Part shown: piece by piece, positions 34,709-42,996 of the stretch
Layout of the letters: each line of letters begins with the position of its first letter
Numbering within the stretch: the stretch's first letter is position 1
From: QWHO01 sp039809865
Lineage (GTDB): Bacteria; Vulcanimicrobiota; Xenobia; Xenobiales; QWHO01
Assembly (NCBI GenBank): GCA_039809865.1
Contig: JBDHVW010000011.1
Coordinates: 70,487-134,486 of the forward strand
Direction: 5' to 3'
DNA length: 64,000 nt
Translations under genes and position numbers: made by a program
The notes under the pieces: model-generated
What the model was told of the DNA's origin: nothing
The model's input: the letters and a program-made list of their open reading frames with translations, nothing else
The model's database searches: none

Positions 34709-35413
34709 ATGCGCGCGCTCGTACTGGACGTCGAAGGAACAACGACGCCCATCACCTTCGTCTACGATACCCTGTTTCCGTACGCCCGCAAGCGCCTCAA
34801 GGGCTTCGTGGAGAGCAACTGGAGCCGACTCGGCGAGGTAATCGAAGCTTTCCAGGAGCAGGCGGCCATGGACCTGGCCGAGGATCGGCCTTTGCGCCCC
34901 GTGACGGGACGCGATTCCCTGATCCACAACGCTCTGGCCTACATGGACCAGGATCTGAAAGTGCCCTGTCTGAAAACCCTTCAGGGTCTCGTCTGGGAGC
35001 ACGGCTACGTGGACGGCAGCCTCAAAGGCGAGGTCTTTCCCGACGTGAAGCCGGCCTTCACGCGCTGGAGCCAGGCCGGGCTCAAGCTGGCCATCTACTC
35101 CTCCGGCTCGGTCTTTGCTCAGCGCCTGCTGTTCGGCTACTCCACCGACGGCGACCTCACGCGCTATATCTCGGACTATTTCGACACCGGCGTGGGTCCG
35201 AAGCGCGAACCGGAGTCCTACCGACGGATTGCGGCGCGGCTGGGACTCGAGCGCAACCAGCTGCTTTTTGCCACCGACGTGGTGGCCGAGGCCGTCGCTG
35301 CCCGCGAGGCGGGCCTGGAGGTGGTCTTGATGGACCGACCCGGCAATCCCCATCCCGGGGACCACGAGTTCGCGACGGCGCGAGACTTCAGTAGCCCGCC
35401 CTTTCCGGGCTGA
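34709..35413 (+). CDS. mtnC: Enolase-phosphatase of methionine salvage
   Basis: The 234-residue HAD-superfamily enzyme carries out enolisation and dephosphorylation of the 2,3-diketo-5-methylthiopentyl-1-phosphate intermediate, the step between MtnB and MtnD. LVLDVEGTTTPITFV supplies the nucleophile Asp7 and the acid position Glu9 typical of this subgroup. LAIYSSGSVFAQRLLF gives motif II. VGPKREPESYRRIA the lysine and LLFATDVVAEAVAAREAG the metal-binding aspartate. All three methionine-salvage genes (mtnB, mtnD, mtnC) are in this window but not in one operon. The ribosome site is weak. Confidence 0.94.
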   Translation: MRALVLDVEGTTTPITFVYDTLFPYARKRLKGFVESNWSRLGEVIEAFQEQAAMDLAEDRPLRPVTGRDSLIHNALAYMDQDLKVPCLKTLQGLVWEHGYVDGSLKGEVFPDVKPAFTRWSQAGLKLAIYSSGSVFAQRLLFGYSTDGDLTRYISDYFDTGVGPKREPESYRRIAARLGLERNQLLFATDVVAEAVAAREAGLEVVLMDRPGNPHPGDHEFATARDFSSPPFPG

Positions 35414-35422
35414 GCCCTTGCC

Positions 35423-38176
35423 TCAGACCTTCTTGTAGACCACGGCGGAGCCGGGCGGGACTCCGCCCTGCAGTCCGCTGCCACCATACTTGCGGTCATC
35501 CGAATTGAGCACGATCTTCCAGTTGCCCGGGGGCAGCGGCACGTTCTTGGGCTGATCGCTGAAGTTGGCCAGGATGCAGAACTCCTCGCCGCGGACCACC
35601 GACAGCGTGCGATCCTGGTTGTTGGTGCCGCCGGAGCGAATCGGGGCGGTCGCTTTGAAAGCGGGACTGGAGCCGCGCAGGGCGATCAAATCCTTATAGA
35701 GATTGAAGTGAGCTCTCTTCAGGGCAGCCGGAGAGCCTTCGGGCGCGCTTTTCTGGTCCAACCAGCTCAGGTCGTTGCCCCAGGTCGAGGTCACGCCGTG
35801 CTTGTAGTCGGCGTTATCGAGGAACTCCTCACCCTGGAACAGCATGGGCACGCCCGCGCCCAAAAGCGTCAGGCAGGCCGCCGTGCGCGCCAGGGCGCGC
35901 GGGAGCGGCTTGAGCGTGTCGGCCGTGTCCTGGCTGCCGGCGGCCACCCGCGCGGCCCACTGGCCGGAGTTCCCCACCTCGTCGTGGGAGTGCGTGTAAA
36001 CGACGGCTTTACCCCAATCCTCCACATCCACGTGCCCGGTGAGGGCCTCCATCAGGCGATCCATCGAGGCGCGCCCGGCCAGGGCGTCGATCATGTCGTC
36101 GTGGAAGCGGTCGTTCCAGACGGCGTTGAAGCCCATCCCCTTCTTCTCCATGCGGGTCTCGTTCTCGCCGACCCAATCGGTCCGGTTGTAGTCGGCCGCC
36201 ACCAGCCAGGAGCGCGAGAAGTCCTCGGCCACGGTATAGGCGCCCGGGTGCACCTGGTCGACCGCCCGGTTGATCATGCGCAGCGTCTGCATTCCCTCCC
36301 ACTTCTCGTGCGTGGAGCCGGTGTCGTGCAGCACCTGGGTGAAGTCGAAGCGGATGCCGTCCAGCCCCAGCTCCTCGAGCTGCTGCGCGGCGTTATCGAT
36401 AAAGAACTGTTTCACCCCGGGCGCGCCAAAGTTCGGCTTGGCACCCCAATCGGTGTTGCTCAGATACTGGTTCTGCCACTTGAAGAAGGAGCGGTTCTCG
36501 CCGTCGATCTCCCACATCGGGTTGTCGGCGTCGGCCTTGCCCGAGGTGTGGTTGTAGACCACGTCGCTCAGCACGTTGAAACCGCGCTTGTGGGCTTCAT
36601 CCACGAAAGCCTTCACGGCGTCCAGGCCGTGCACCCAGACGGTCTCGCGCCCCTCGGCCTCCCTGGCGGTGCACAGACCCTGGGCGCGCGCCTGGGCGGC
36701 GTCCATCTCGAACCCGTAGGCCTGGGCGCCCGCGAAATAGTAATCCGGCGTGTAGCCCCAATCGCGCTTGCCGCCGAACTCGTTGAACGGCATCAGCTCC
36801 AGCGTGTTGACGCCCAGCTCCTCGAGGTAGTCGAGGTTCTTCATCAGGTCCTGGAAGTTGGACGGATTGGCGTTGTCCTTGGAGCCAAAGAAGCTTCCCA
36901 CGTGCAGCTCGTAGATCACGAATCTGGCCGGGTCCGTCGTCTTGCGCGGCGCGTTCAGGTGCCGGTGCACGAAGGGTGACTCGCGGATCAGGGCCAGACG
37001 CTCCGAGCCGGGCCGCGGGCTGATCGTATCCGAGTAAGGGTCGTTGAAGGGCGTCTTGACACGCTCGGCGTCGCTGAGCCGGCCGTCGCCGTCGACATCG
37101 CCCACCAGCTTGTCGCCCTCGAACACGCGGAACTCGTAGCGCAGCCCGGCCAGCTTCTCGAAGTTGTTCACAGTGCTGACCCAGGCATTGCCGACCTGCT
37201 TCATCGCGATGGAGCCGTCTTCGGCCACGCCGTCGGTCCACTGGTAGGCGGTCACTTTGCCGTCGGAATCGACGCCCCATTTGTTGAGGATATCCACGTC
37301 GCGCTTCGCCTCGGGCGGCGCCTCCTCGTAGGTCAGGAGGCGGGGAGAGCCGAGACGCTGGACCAGCTCCTGCCTGGAGAGCTGGCGGCCGGACTCGTCC
37401 TTGAGCACCAGCTCCACCTTGCTGGCCTGGGGACGGTCGTCCACCGTGAAGCGGCCCCAGTTGGGGTTGTCCTTGTAGTTTGGGCCACCTTTGCCACTGT
37501 CGTCGTACCAGCCGGTCTCGATGCCCAGGACGGGATCCACGAAGATCCGCTCCACGCCCCGCTGCTGGCCCTGCAGAAAGCGGGCCCTCGGGTCGCTGTA
37601 GGCGTTTCCATTGGCGTCCGCGTAGCGGTAGCCCATGCCCTCGAGCGCGCTCCAGCCCTCGGGAAGGTCGAGCTTGAAGTTGCCGTCCGGCGTCTTTTGC
37701 ATCGGGTGGCGGGCCTCGAGCTGACCGTCGGGCCGGAAGATCTCGACGTTGAGGGCGCTGGCCGCCGGGGCCCAGGTCTTGAAGCTGACCCCGTCGGCGC
37801 CGTTCTTGTGCACGCCCATCTCGTGGTTGGTGATGGGGGTGTAGCGCACTTCGCGCTGGTCGCTGGTAAACTTGAGGTTGCCGTCTTGCAGGGGGAGCCA
37901 GGTGCCCTGGCCCGCTTTGGTGTCGGCCACCACGCCCCATTCGAAAGTCCTGGGGTCGGTCTGCAGGTGGACCACGGCCGTGTAGATGCCGTCGCCGGCC
38001 TTTTCGTCGCCGTGCTGACCGTCGTCGCGCATCTCGAGGCTCTCGCCGCGATTCCACTGCGGATCGTAGGCCCCGGTCTCAGGGTTGAAGCTCCCTTTCA
38101 GGCGCACGTTCGTCCAATCGGCGCGCCCGCCGGTGTCGACAGTGAAACGGAAAGGAGCCCTTGTTTCCACGGACAC
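35423..38176 (-). CDS. GH13 alpha-glucan-active enzyme with N-terminal beta domains
   Basis: The 917-residue enzyme has a beta-rich N-terminus (about 1-95, RLKGSFNPETGAYDPQWNR), a CBM48-like module (about 110-210, VSFKTWAPAASALNVEIF), an inserted region with an EF-hand-like loop GDVDGDGRLSDAE (about 360), and a (beta/alpha)8 GH13 core. YELHVGSFFG and DVVYNHTSG precede nucleophile Asp611 (GIRFDF), acid/base Glu651 (VAEDF) and Asp732 (HSHDEVGN). The layout is that of pullulanases, isoamylases or branching enzymes. The exact bond is uncertain. No signal peptide is seen, so it probably acts on intracellular glycogen. The GTG at 38176 is the best start but lacks a ribosome site. Confidence 0.86.
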   Translation of the reverse strand: MSVETRAPFRFTVDTGGRADWTNVRLKGSFNPETGAYDPQWNRGESLEMRDDGQHGDEKAGDGIYTAVVHLQTDPRTFEWGVVADTKAGQGTWLPLQDGNLKFTSDQREVRYTPITNHEMGVHKNGADGVSFKTWAPAASALNVEIFRPDGQLEARHPMQKTPDGNFKLDLPEGWSALEGMGYRYADANGNAYSDPRARFLQGQQRGVERIFVDPVLGIETGWYDDSGKGGPNYKDNPNWGRFTVDDRPQASKVELVLKDESGRQLSRQELVQRLGSPRLLTYEEAPPEAKRDVDILNKWGVDSDGKVTAYQWTDGVAEDGSIAMKQVGNAWVSTVNNFEKLAGLRYEFRVFEGDKLVGDVDGDGRLSDAERVKTPFNDPYSDTISPRPGSERLALIRESPFVHRHLNAPRKTTDPARFVIYELHVGSFFGSKDNANPSNFQDLMKNLDYLEELGVNTLELMPFNEFGGKRDWGYTPDYYFAGAQAYGFEMDAAQARAQGLCTAREAEGRETVWVHGLDAVKAFVDEAHKRGFNVLSDVVYNHTSGKADADNPMWEIDGENRSFFKWQNQYLSNTDWGAKPNFGAPGVKQFFIDNAAQQLEELGLDGIRFDFTQVLHDTGSTHEKWEGMQTLRMINRAVDQVHPGAYTVAEDFSRSWLVAADYNRTDWVGENETRMEKKGMGFNAVWNDRFHDDMIDALAGRASMDRLMEALTGHVDVEDWGKAVVYTHSHDEVGNSGQWAARVAAGSQDTADTLKPLPRALARTAACLTLLGAGVPMLFQGEEFLDNADYKHGVTSTWGNDLSWLDQKSAPEGSPAALKRAHFNLYKDLIALRGSSPAFKATAPIRSGGTNNQDRTLSVVRGEEFCILANFSDQPKNVPLPPGNWKIVLNSDDRKYGGSGLQGGVPPGSAVVYKKV

Positions 38177-38205
38177 GAGTTTACGACGGGTCCGAGGACG
38201 GGTTG

Positions 38206-38799
38206 TTAGAGCCGGGTTAACTCCTGGGCGCGATACACCTGACAGGTGGCCAGACCCCAGGTGACCGGAAGAGTGAAGCTGTAGAGGCCTTCCAGAGGGA
38301 GCGTCCAGTCGAGGGTGGCCACCAGGGCGCCCGCGGGCAGCCCGGGAAGGCGCTCGAGCAAGCGCTGACGCGTTTCCCGACCGAAGGCGGTGGACGCCAG
38401 GTAAAAGAGCTCGCCCTCGGGCCAGGGATCGGTCACCAGGTCGCCCTGTATGAAGGTGGCCGGGAGCTGCAACTCGCGGGCCAGTGCGTTGGCCCGCTCC
38501 ACGTATTCGGGAAAGAACTCCAGCCCGGAGGCGGGATAGCCCAGGCTGGCCGCGCTGAGCGCCGCCAGACCCCTCCCCGACCCCAGGTCGACGAAGCGAG
38601 CGCCCGGCTGCAGGCCGGTCACCTTCAAGAGCCGCTGGATCGATACCGCGGGCGTCTCGCCGTAGGCCAGCGAGTCCCGGTCGGGATGGGTTCGCTCGAG
38701 GCGATAGGGCTTGATCCCCCGGAAATGGCGAGGGAGAGCGCGGTGCAGCCGCCACCACCACTTCTGGCGGCCCAGCAGGCCCAGCTCGTACACGGCCAA
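38206..38799 (-). CDS. Class I SAM-dependent methyltransferase
   Basis: The product (197 residues from a TTG at 38799) has the Rossmann motif I ARFVDLGSGRGLAALSAASLG, then ASGLEFFPEYVERANALA, and FIQGDLVTDPW. The final strands (VATLDWTLPLEGLYSFTLPV) are typical of small-molecule or protein methyltransferases. The reading frame stays open upstream of the TTG with plausible coding sequence (WYGPLGELAWHASL) back to the end of the YceI gene, but no ATG, GTG or TTG occurs there. The true start may use a rare codon or follow a sequencing error. The substrate is unknown. Confidence 0.75.
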   Translation of the reverse strand: MAVYELGLLGRQKWWWRLHRALPRHFRGIKPYRLERTHPDRDSLAYGETPAVSIQRLLKVTGLQPGARFVDLGSGRGLAALSAASLGYPASGLEFFPEYVERANALARELQLPATFIQGDLVTDPWPEGELFYLASTAFGRETRQRLLERLPGLPAGALVATLDWTLPLEGLYSFTLPVTWGLATCQVYRAQELTRL

Positions 38800-38852
38800 C
38801 GAGGCGTGCCAGGCCAGCTCACCCAGAGGACCATACCAGACTTTCCGGCTGT

Positions 38853-39644
38853 TTATTGGGCTTTGACGTCGTCGGGCGAGGCCGAGGACGAGGGCTCGCT
38901 GGCGTTGTCGTCGGGCTCGGTCAGGCCCGGGTCGGGCGAAGGCTCCATACCGCTGGCGGCCGGACCTGGCTCGGAGCCGCTGGCGGCCGGGCTCGGCTCG
39001 GCCGAAGCGGCGCCGCTCTCGGGAGTGCCCTTCAGGTCGAGCTTGATCAGAACCTCGTCGCGAATCAAGTTATCGGCTTTGCCCGGATACATGATCTTCC
39101 AGTCGAAGCGTTTGATGCTGAACTCGGCTTTGGCCGTGACACTGTCGGGGGCGACGGTGATGGTGGCCGGGAACGTGATCGAGTTGGTCACCCCGTGCAG
39201 CGTGAGATCGCCGGTCATGTTGTAGCCTTTGTCGGTCTTGGCGATCATGGTCGACTTGAACGACGATTCGGGGTACTTCTCGGTCTCGAAGAAATCCTTG
39301 CTCTTGAGGTGGTCGGTCAGATCCTCGTCCTCGGTCTGGACCGAATTCATGTCGATCGTCACCGACACGGATGACCGGGTGGGCTCGTTCTCAACCAGGT
39401 TGATGGAGCCGCTGAACTTCGCGAAACTGCAATCGTGCGAGCCGGTCACCTTGGAGCCGACAAACCCCACTTTGGAGTTGGTCTCGTCAATTTTGTAGGC
39501 GCTTCCGGCTTTCGTCTCGGCGGTCTGCGAGGCCGACGGGCTGGCGCTGTTGACGGTGGCCTGCGGTTTATCGTTGGCAGGATTCGCGGCGCAGCCCACC
39601 AGCAGGGAGCCGGCCAGGAGAGTCATGGCGAGAATTGTCTTCAT
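38853..39644 (-). CDS. YceI-family lipoprotein
   Basis: The 263-residue precursor has a signal peptide ending in LLVGC (Cys18). After a Ser/Ala/Thr linker comes a YceI beta-barrel (about 48-210): YKIDETNSKVGFVGSKVTGSH, FFETEKYPESSFKSTMIAK, MTGDLTLHGVTNSITFPATI and FDWKIMYPGKADNLIRDEVLI. YceI proteins bind isoprenoid-type lipids in the envelope. The C-terminal 50 residues are a low-complexity Glu/Pro/Ser/Ala tail with repeats of the AASG(S/M)EP type. It precedes the methyltransferase by 54 bases and is divergent from the MoxR gene. Confidence 0.93.
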   Translation of the reverse strand: MKTILAMTLLAGSLLVGCAANPANDKPQATVNSASPSASQTAETKAGSAYKIDETNSKVGFVGSKVTGSHDCSFAKFSGSINLVENEPTRSSVSVTIDMNSVQTEDEDLTDHLKSKDFFETEKYPESSFKSTMIAKTDKGYNMTGDLTLHGVTNSITFPATITVAPDSVTAKAEFSIKRFDWKIMYPGKADNLIRDEVLIKLDLKGTPESGAASAEPSPAASGSEPGPAASGMEPSPDPGLTEPDDNASEPSSSASPDDVKAQ

Positions 39645-39727
39645 TCCGGCAGCTTCGACCAGCCCGACGGGGGTCCTGTGCAGGCGCGGCCGAAGGGCCC
39701 GAGGCGACCCCGGCCGAAGCCCGCCTG

Positions 39728-41317
39728 GTGCTGAAGAAACTATTCCGGCGTCCCCCCGAAAGCCCCACCAATCCGATGGTCAAGCCCCCTCCTCCCGTGG
39801 AGTTCGATGTGGCCGATCTCTATCGTGGACCGGCCGAGCTGGGCATCGAGGTGGCCGAAGATGAGGAGCCGCTGGACGAAAAGCTCCGCCAGGCCTATTT
39901 CTGGATCGTCAACAACGCGGTCATCAGCCCCCACTACGACATCGAATATCACGACGGGCCGGCGCAGAGCTTTGTCTTTGGCGACACCAAGTCCCGGCTC
40001 ACGCTGCCGTCGGCCCAGAGCTACTCCAGCTTCGTGCTGTTGCCCCTGCTCAACTTCGCGGTGCGGCGGCGCTGCCTGCTGGTAGGCGGGCCCGGACGAG
40101 GCAAGACGGCCAGCTCGATTTTGATGGGGGTGCTGGCCGGCTACACCCTGCAGGAAGTGCGTCGTGCCGTGCAGCACGGGCAGCCGCAGATGACCATCTC
40201 GGATCTGCTGGGCAACCCCCTCCCGGCCGATCTCGTGCAGGCCCAGAACATCGAGGATATCCGCATCTCGTGGCGTCGCTGGCTGGGCATGCGGGTCAAG
40301 ATCATCGACGAATACAACCGAATCCCCACGCGCACCCAGTCCGCACTTCTGACGGTGCTGGCCGACAATTACGCCGAGATCCTGGACCACATCTACGAAT
40401 GCCCCCCGGCGGCCTGGTACCTGACCGCCAACGATGACCAGGGAGGCGGCACCTACCAGGTCATCGAGGCCCTGCGCGACCGCATCGACGTGGTGGTGCG
40501 CGCGCTGCACTTCAACACCCGCTTCTTCAGCGAGCTGCTGACCCGAGTCGAGGAGGGGATCCGGCCCGAGGAAGTCGTGCCGGGCGAGTTGATCTTCACC
40601 GAGGCGCAATCCGAGCGCATGTACCGCGAGATCGCCCACCTGCCGGTGCCGTTCGAAGTGCTCCGGCGCTTCGAGTTCTTCGCCAGCCAGTTCGAGTTCT
40701 TCGAGGCCGCCGGACTGCAGCTCGAATACAAGACCAAGGACAACCTGAAGCTCTCGGGACTCGATCCGGCGCAACTGGCGGCCCTGGACAGCGGGCGCGA
40801 CCGGCTCAAGGATCTGGGCGTCCAGACTCAGAACGGCCTGTCGGTGCGCGCCATGATGAGCGTGCTGATCTTCTCCAAGGCGCTGGCCTACATGCGCGGC
40901 GTCGACACGGTCGGGCTCGAAGATCTGCGCCAGATCCTGCCGTTCGTGCTGCACGACAAACTCTCTCCCGCCCTGGATGCTCCCTTCTTCGAAGCGCCCG
41001 GCAATGGAGTGCTGCGGGTGGACCGGATCAGCTGGATCCGAACGCTGTTCGACCTGTCCTGCCAGGAGTATGACCGCCTGTCTCTGGACAAAGACGACCC
41101 CCTGCGCAAGCTGTCGCAGGACTTCGCCAAAGGATTGGAGGGGCTGACCGAGCCCGAAGTCAAGGCGCGCCTGGTCGAGATCGAGCGCCTGCTGGCAACC
41201 TGGTCCAAATCGCGCAAGCTTTTCGGCCATCTCTACGACGACGTGCTCTACCTGAAATACCTCCACCAGCGTTACACCAACTACCGCGCCTGGCTCCAAT
41301 GGAAGAAAAAGGCCTGA
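39728..41317 (+). CDS. MoxR-type AAA+ ATPase
   Basis: The 529-residue protein (513 from an alternative ATG at 39776) carries Walker A LVGGPGRGKTASS (about 118-130), Walker B VKIIDEYNRIPTRTQ (about 188-202) and sensor YLTANDDQGGGTYQVIEALRDRID, the layout of MoxR/RavA ATPases. These work as chaperones with VWA-domain partners. The GTG at 39728 gives a basic start LKKLFRRPPES. An N-terminal extension and a long helical C-terminal part (from about 300) distinguish it from short MoxR proteins. It is followed with a 19-base overlap by an unknown gene and, 1.7 kb on, by a VWA-metallopeptidase gene. Confidence 0.88.
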   Translation: MLKKLFRRPPESPTNPMVKPPPPVEFDVADLYRGPAELGIEVAEDEEPLDEKLRQAYFWIVNNAVISPHYDIEYHDGPAQSFVFGDTKSRLTLPSAQSYSSFVLLPLLNFAVRRRCLLVGGPGRGKTASSILMGVLAGYTLQEVRRAVQHGQPQMTISDLLGNPLPADLVQAQNIEDIRISWRRWLGMRVKIIDEYNRIPTRTQSALLTVLADNYAEILDHIYECPPAAWYLTANDDQGGGTYQVIEALRDRIDVVVRALHFNTRFFSELLTRVEEGIRPEEVVPGELIFTEAQSERMYREIAHLPVPFEVLRRFEFFASQFEFFEAAGLQLEYKTKDNLKLSGLDPAQLAALDSGRDRLKDLGVQTQNGLSVRAMMSVLIFSKALAYMRGVDTVGLEDLRQILPFVLHDKLSPALDAPFFEAPGNGVLRVDRISWIRTLFDLSCQEYDRLSLDKDDPLRKLSQDFAKGLEGLTEPEVKARLVEIERLLATWSKSRKLFGHLYDDVLYLKYLHQRYTNYRAWLQWKKKA

Positions 41318-42207
41318 GCCCGGCCTTCGAGGCCGTGTTGAAGGACCGGCGCGAGCGCTACAACGCCGCCTTCGCGGCCGCGCGCCACCGCCGTACGGCC
41401 CTGAAAGGACCCGCCTTTCTCGAGCATCTGCGCCTGCGGGTGGACCCGATCGTGGCGGCCCTGCCCGTGGAGGGACGCGCCCCGGTTTGCGACGCGCTCT
41501 ACGACCTGTCTCTGGAGCTGGTGGGGTGCGACCTGTTCGGGCGCTACCCCGTCACGGGCGAAGGCTGGCAGCGCTTGCTGCCGCGGGTCGCGGGGCTGTT
41601 GCCGGCCGCGCCGCGCCGGCTGATCGCCAGCCTGACCAATGCCCTGGCCAACCTGTGCGAGCAACCGGGAGCCCGCGCCTCCTGGTGGCTCGAGCGGATG
41701 CTCGAGGTCCCGGTTTCGGATGCCGAAACCCTGCTGGCGGTGGGCCAGGTTCTGGCCTGGCGTGCGGGTTTGCCCCACTACCGGGAAGGAGCTCTGGCGA
41801 TCTGCGCGCGCCTGGGCCCGGCGGCGACGGGAGTCGAGGGGGATCTCGAGGCCCTGCGGGCCGACCCCTGGTTGACGGTCGAGGAGCGCGCGCCGGGTGC
41901 CCGTCCCCGCATCATCTTTCGCGTGGGTGGGTTTCGGGGCTACGGCGGCCCTTTCGCAGCCCCCCCGGAGGTGCGCTACGCGGGCCACAACCGCTTCTAC
42001 GTGGGCGACGGTGAGAGCTGGTGGCTGCTGGTCGCCGATGGCTACGGCACGAGCCTCCACCGGCTGCCGGAGGAGCCCGCCGGCGTTCCCAACGAGGGCC
42101 CGGGGCCCGGGGCGCTGGGGGAGCCGGTCCGCTGCTGGGCGTCAGGCTCCCGGACGCTCGCCCTCGCCCGACCCCTGTCGCACTACGTGCTGCTGGCCGC
42201 GGTCTAG
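41299..42207 (+). CDS. Unknown protein coupled to the MoxR gene
   Basis: The 302-residue protein has no membrane segment. It is mainly helical to about residue 180 (LTNALANLCEQPGARASWWLERMLEV) and then beta-rich (IIFRVGGFRGYGGPFAAPPEVRY, FYVGDGESWWLLVADGYG). It overlaps the MoxR gene by 19 bases and shares its direction, so it is very probably translated with it and may be an adaptor or substrate-recognition partner. The family is not recognised. A MoxR neighbour of this size is common in MoxR-VWA systems, but the similarity is by position only. Confidence 0.7.
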   Translation: MEEKGLSPAFEAVLKDRRERYNAAFAAARHRRTALKGPAFLEHLRLRVDPIVAALPVEGRAPVCDALYDLSLELVGCDLFGRYPVTGEGWQRLLPRVAGLLPAAPRRLIASLTNALANLCEQPGARASWWLERMLEVPVSDAETLLAVGQVLAWRAGLPHYREGALAICARLGPAATGVEGDLEALRADPWLTVEERAPGARPRIIFRVGGFRGYGGPFAAPPEVRYAGHNRFYVGDGESWWLLVADGYGTSLHRLPEEPAGVPNEGPGPGALGEPVRCWASGSRTLALARPLSHYVLLAAV

Positions 42208-42689
42208 GGAGAGGGCGAAGGCGAGGGCTCCACGGGCAGGGGCTCGGGCTCGGGCTCGGGCAGGGTCGGCAAGTTCGCCGGTGGCGTATTCGTCTTGTAG
42301 GGCCGTAAGAACCGCTTGTTGCAACGCACGAAGCAGACCGATCCCTCGCTCTCGTCGCGGTAGACGCGCAGCCACGAGTCGTTGTTCTCGTCCTTGATGA
42401 TGATCTGCCCCGCCACGTCGGGCGCCGCCTTGAGCAAGACGCCCTTGGGGAACTGCGCGACCACGGGCCAGGCCCAGACGTTCCAGCGCAGCTCGACCCC
42501 GCTTTGCGCCCAGTCCGAGGGCCAGCCCGGGTGGAGCCGGCCGGCCAGCTCTTTGCTGACCACGATCCAGTCATACCAGGGGCTCTCGTAGCGCGTCCAA
42601 TAGTCTCCGTTGTAAGCCGGGCGGGGCTGCGCGGCGGCCAAACCCACGCTCAGAGCCAGCGCCAGGAGAAGGTAGGGCAACCTCTTCAT
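42204..42689 (-). CDS. Exported protein of unknown function
   Basis: The 161-residue precursor has a signal peptide (about 1-20, LLLALALSVGLAAAQ). The mature part contains RLHPGWPSDWAQSGVELRW, VVAQFPKGVLLKA and SVCFVRCNKRFLRPYKT, and ends in an acidic Pro-Glu-Pro-Ser tail. The GWPSDW piece is shared with the exported protein at 23379-23723, suggesting a related strand pattern. It lies on the opposite strand between the MoxR-linked genes, with its stop overlapping that of the 302-residue gene. Confidence 0.65.
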   Translation of the reverse strand: MKRLPYLLLALALSVGLAAAQPRPAYNGDYWTRYESPWYDWIVVSKELAGRLHPGWPSDWAQSGVELRWNVWAWPVVAQFPKGVLLKAAPDVAGQIIIKDENNDSWLRVYRDESEGSVCFVRCNKRFLRPYKTNTPPANLPTLPEPEPEPLPVEPSPSPSP

Positions 42690-42728
42690 TCTTCAGGGCT
42701 TTGCGAGAGCGACTCCCAACCCTGCCTG

Positions 42729-42765
42729 GTAACATCCGGGCAAAACATGTAACAATCCGGAAACA
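42729..42765 (+). promoter_or_regulatory. GTAACA-type repeats upstream of the 43-residue gene
   Basis: GTAACA occurs at 42729 and 42749 and a GAAACA at 42760, the last two 11 bases apart, resembling the pair at 33402-33418. The site is about 90 bases before the ATG at 42850 and about 60 before the divergent exported gene. Only a pattern, not shown to be bound. Confidence 0.3.
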
Positions 42766-42849
42766 TCGTCTTCCACCCCGTCCAAACTGCCCTCCAAACT
42801 CCCGGGGGTAATCTGGGACCACAGAGACAGAAATCGGAGGGACGCACGA

Positions 42850-42981
42850 ATGAGCGGACTGATCGCCAAGAAGCTGACCGACAACGCGCACGAGCCCCAG
42901 TGGATTCGCCCGGTGAACACGGTGCGGGTGTGGATTCCCTGCGAGCCGGTAAAAAAGAGCGAGGGCTCGAGCGAGAAGTAG
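42850..42981 (+). CDS. 43-residue protein upstream of the VWA-metallopeptidase
   Basis: The product begins MSGLIAKKLTDNAHEPQWI, is polar, and ends in a Lys/Ser/Glu tail. GGAGGG lies 8 bases before the ATG, a strong site, and the next gene begins 15 bases after the stop. Its length, ribosome site and codon use support a genuine small gene. The charged tail and the hydrophobic PVNTVRVWIPCEPV segment suggest a small soluble or peripheral peptide. I do not recognise it. It sits in the predicted MoxR-VWA cluster and may be a partner of the downstream protein. Confidence 0.55.
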   Translation: MSGLIAKKLTDNAHEPQWIRPVNTVRVWIPCEPVKKSEGSSEK

Positions 42982-42996
42982 CCGAATCGGGGGCTC

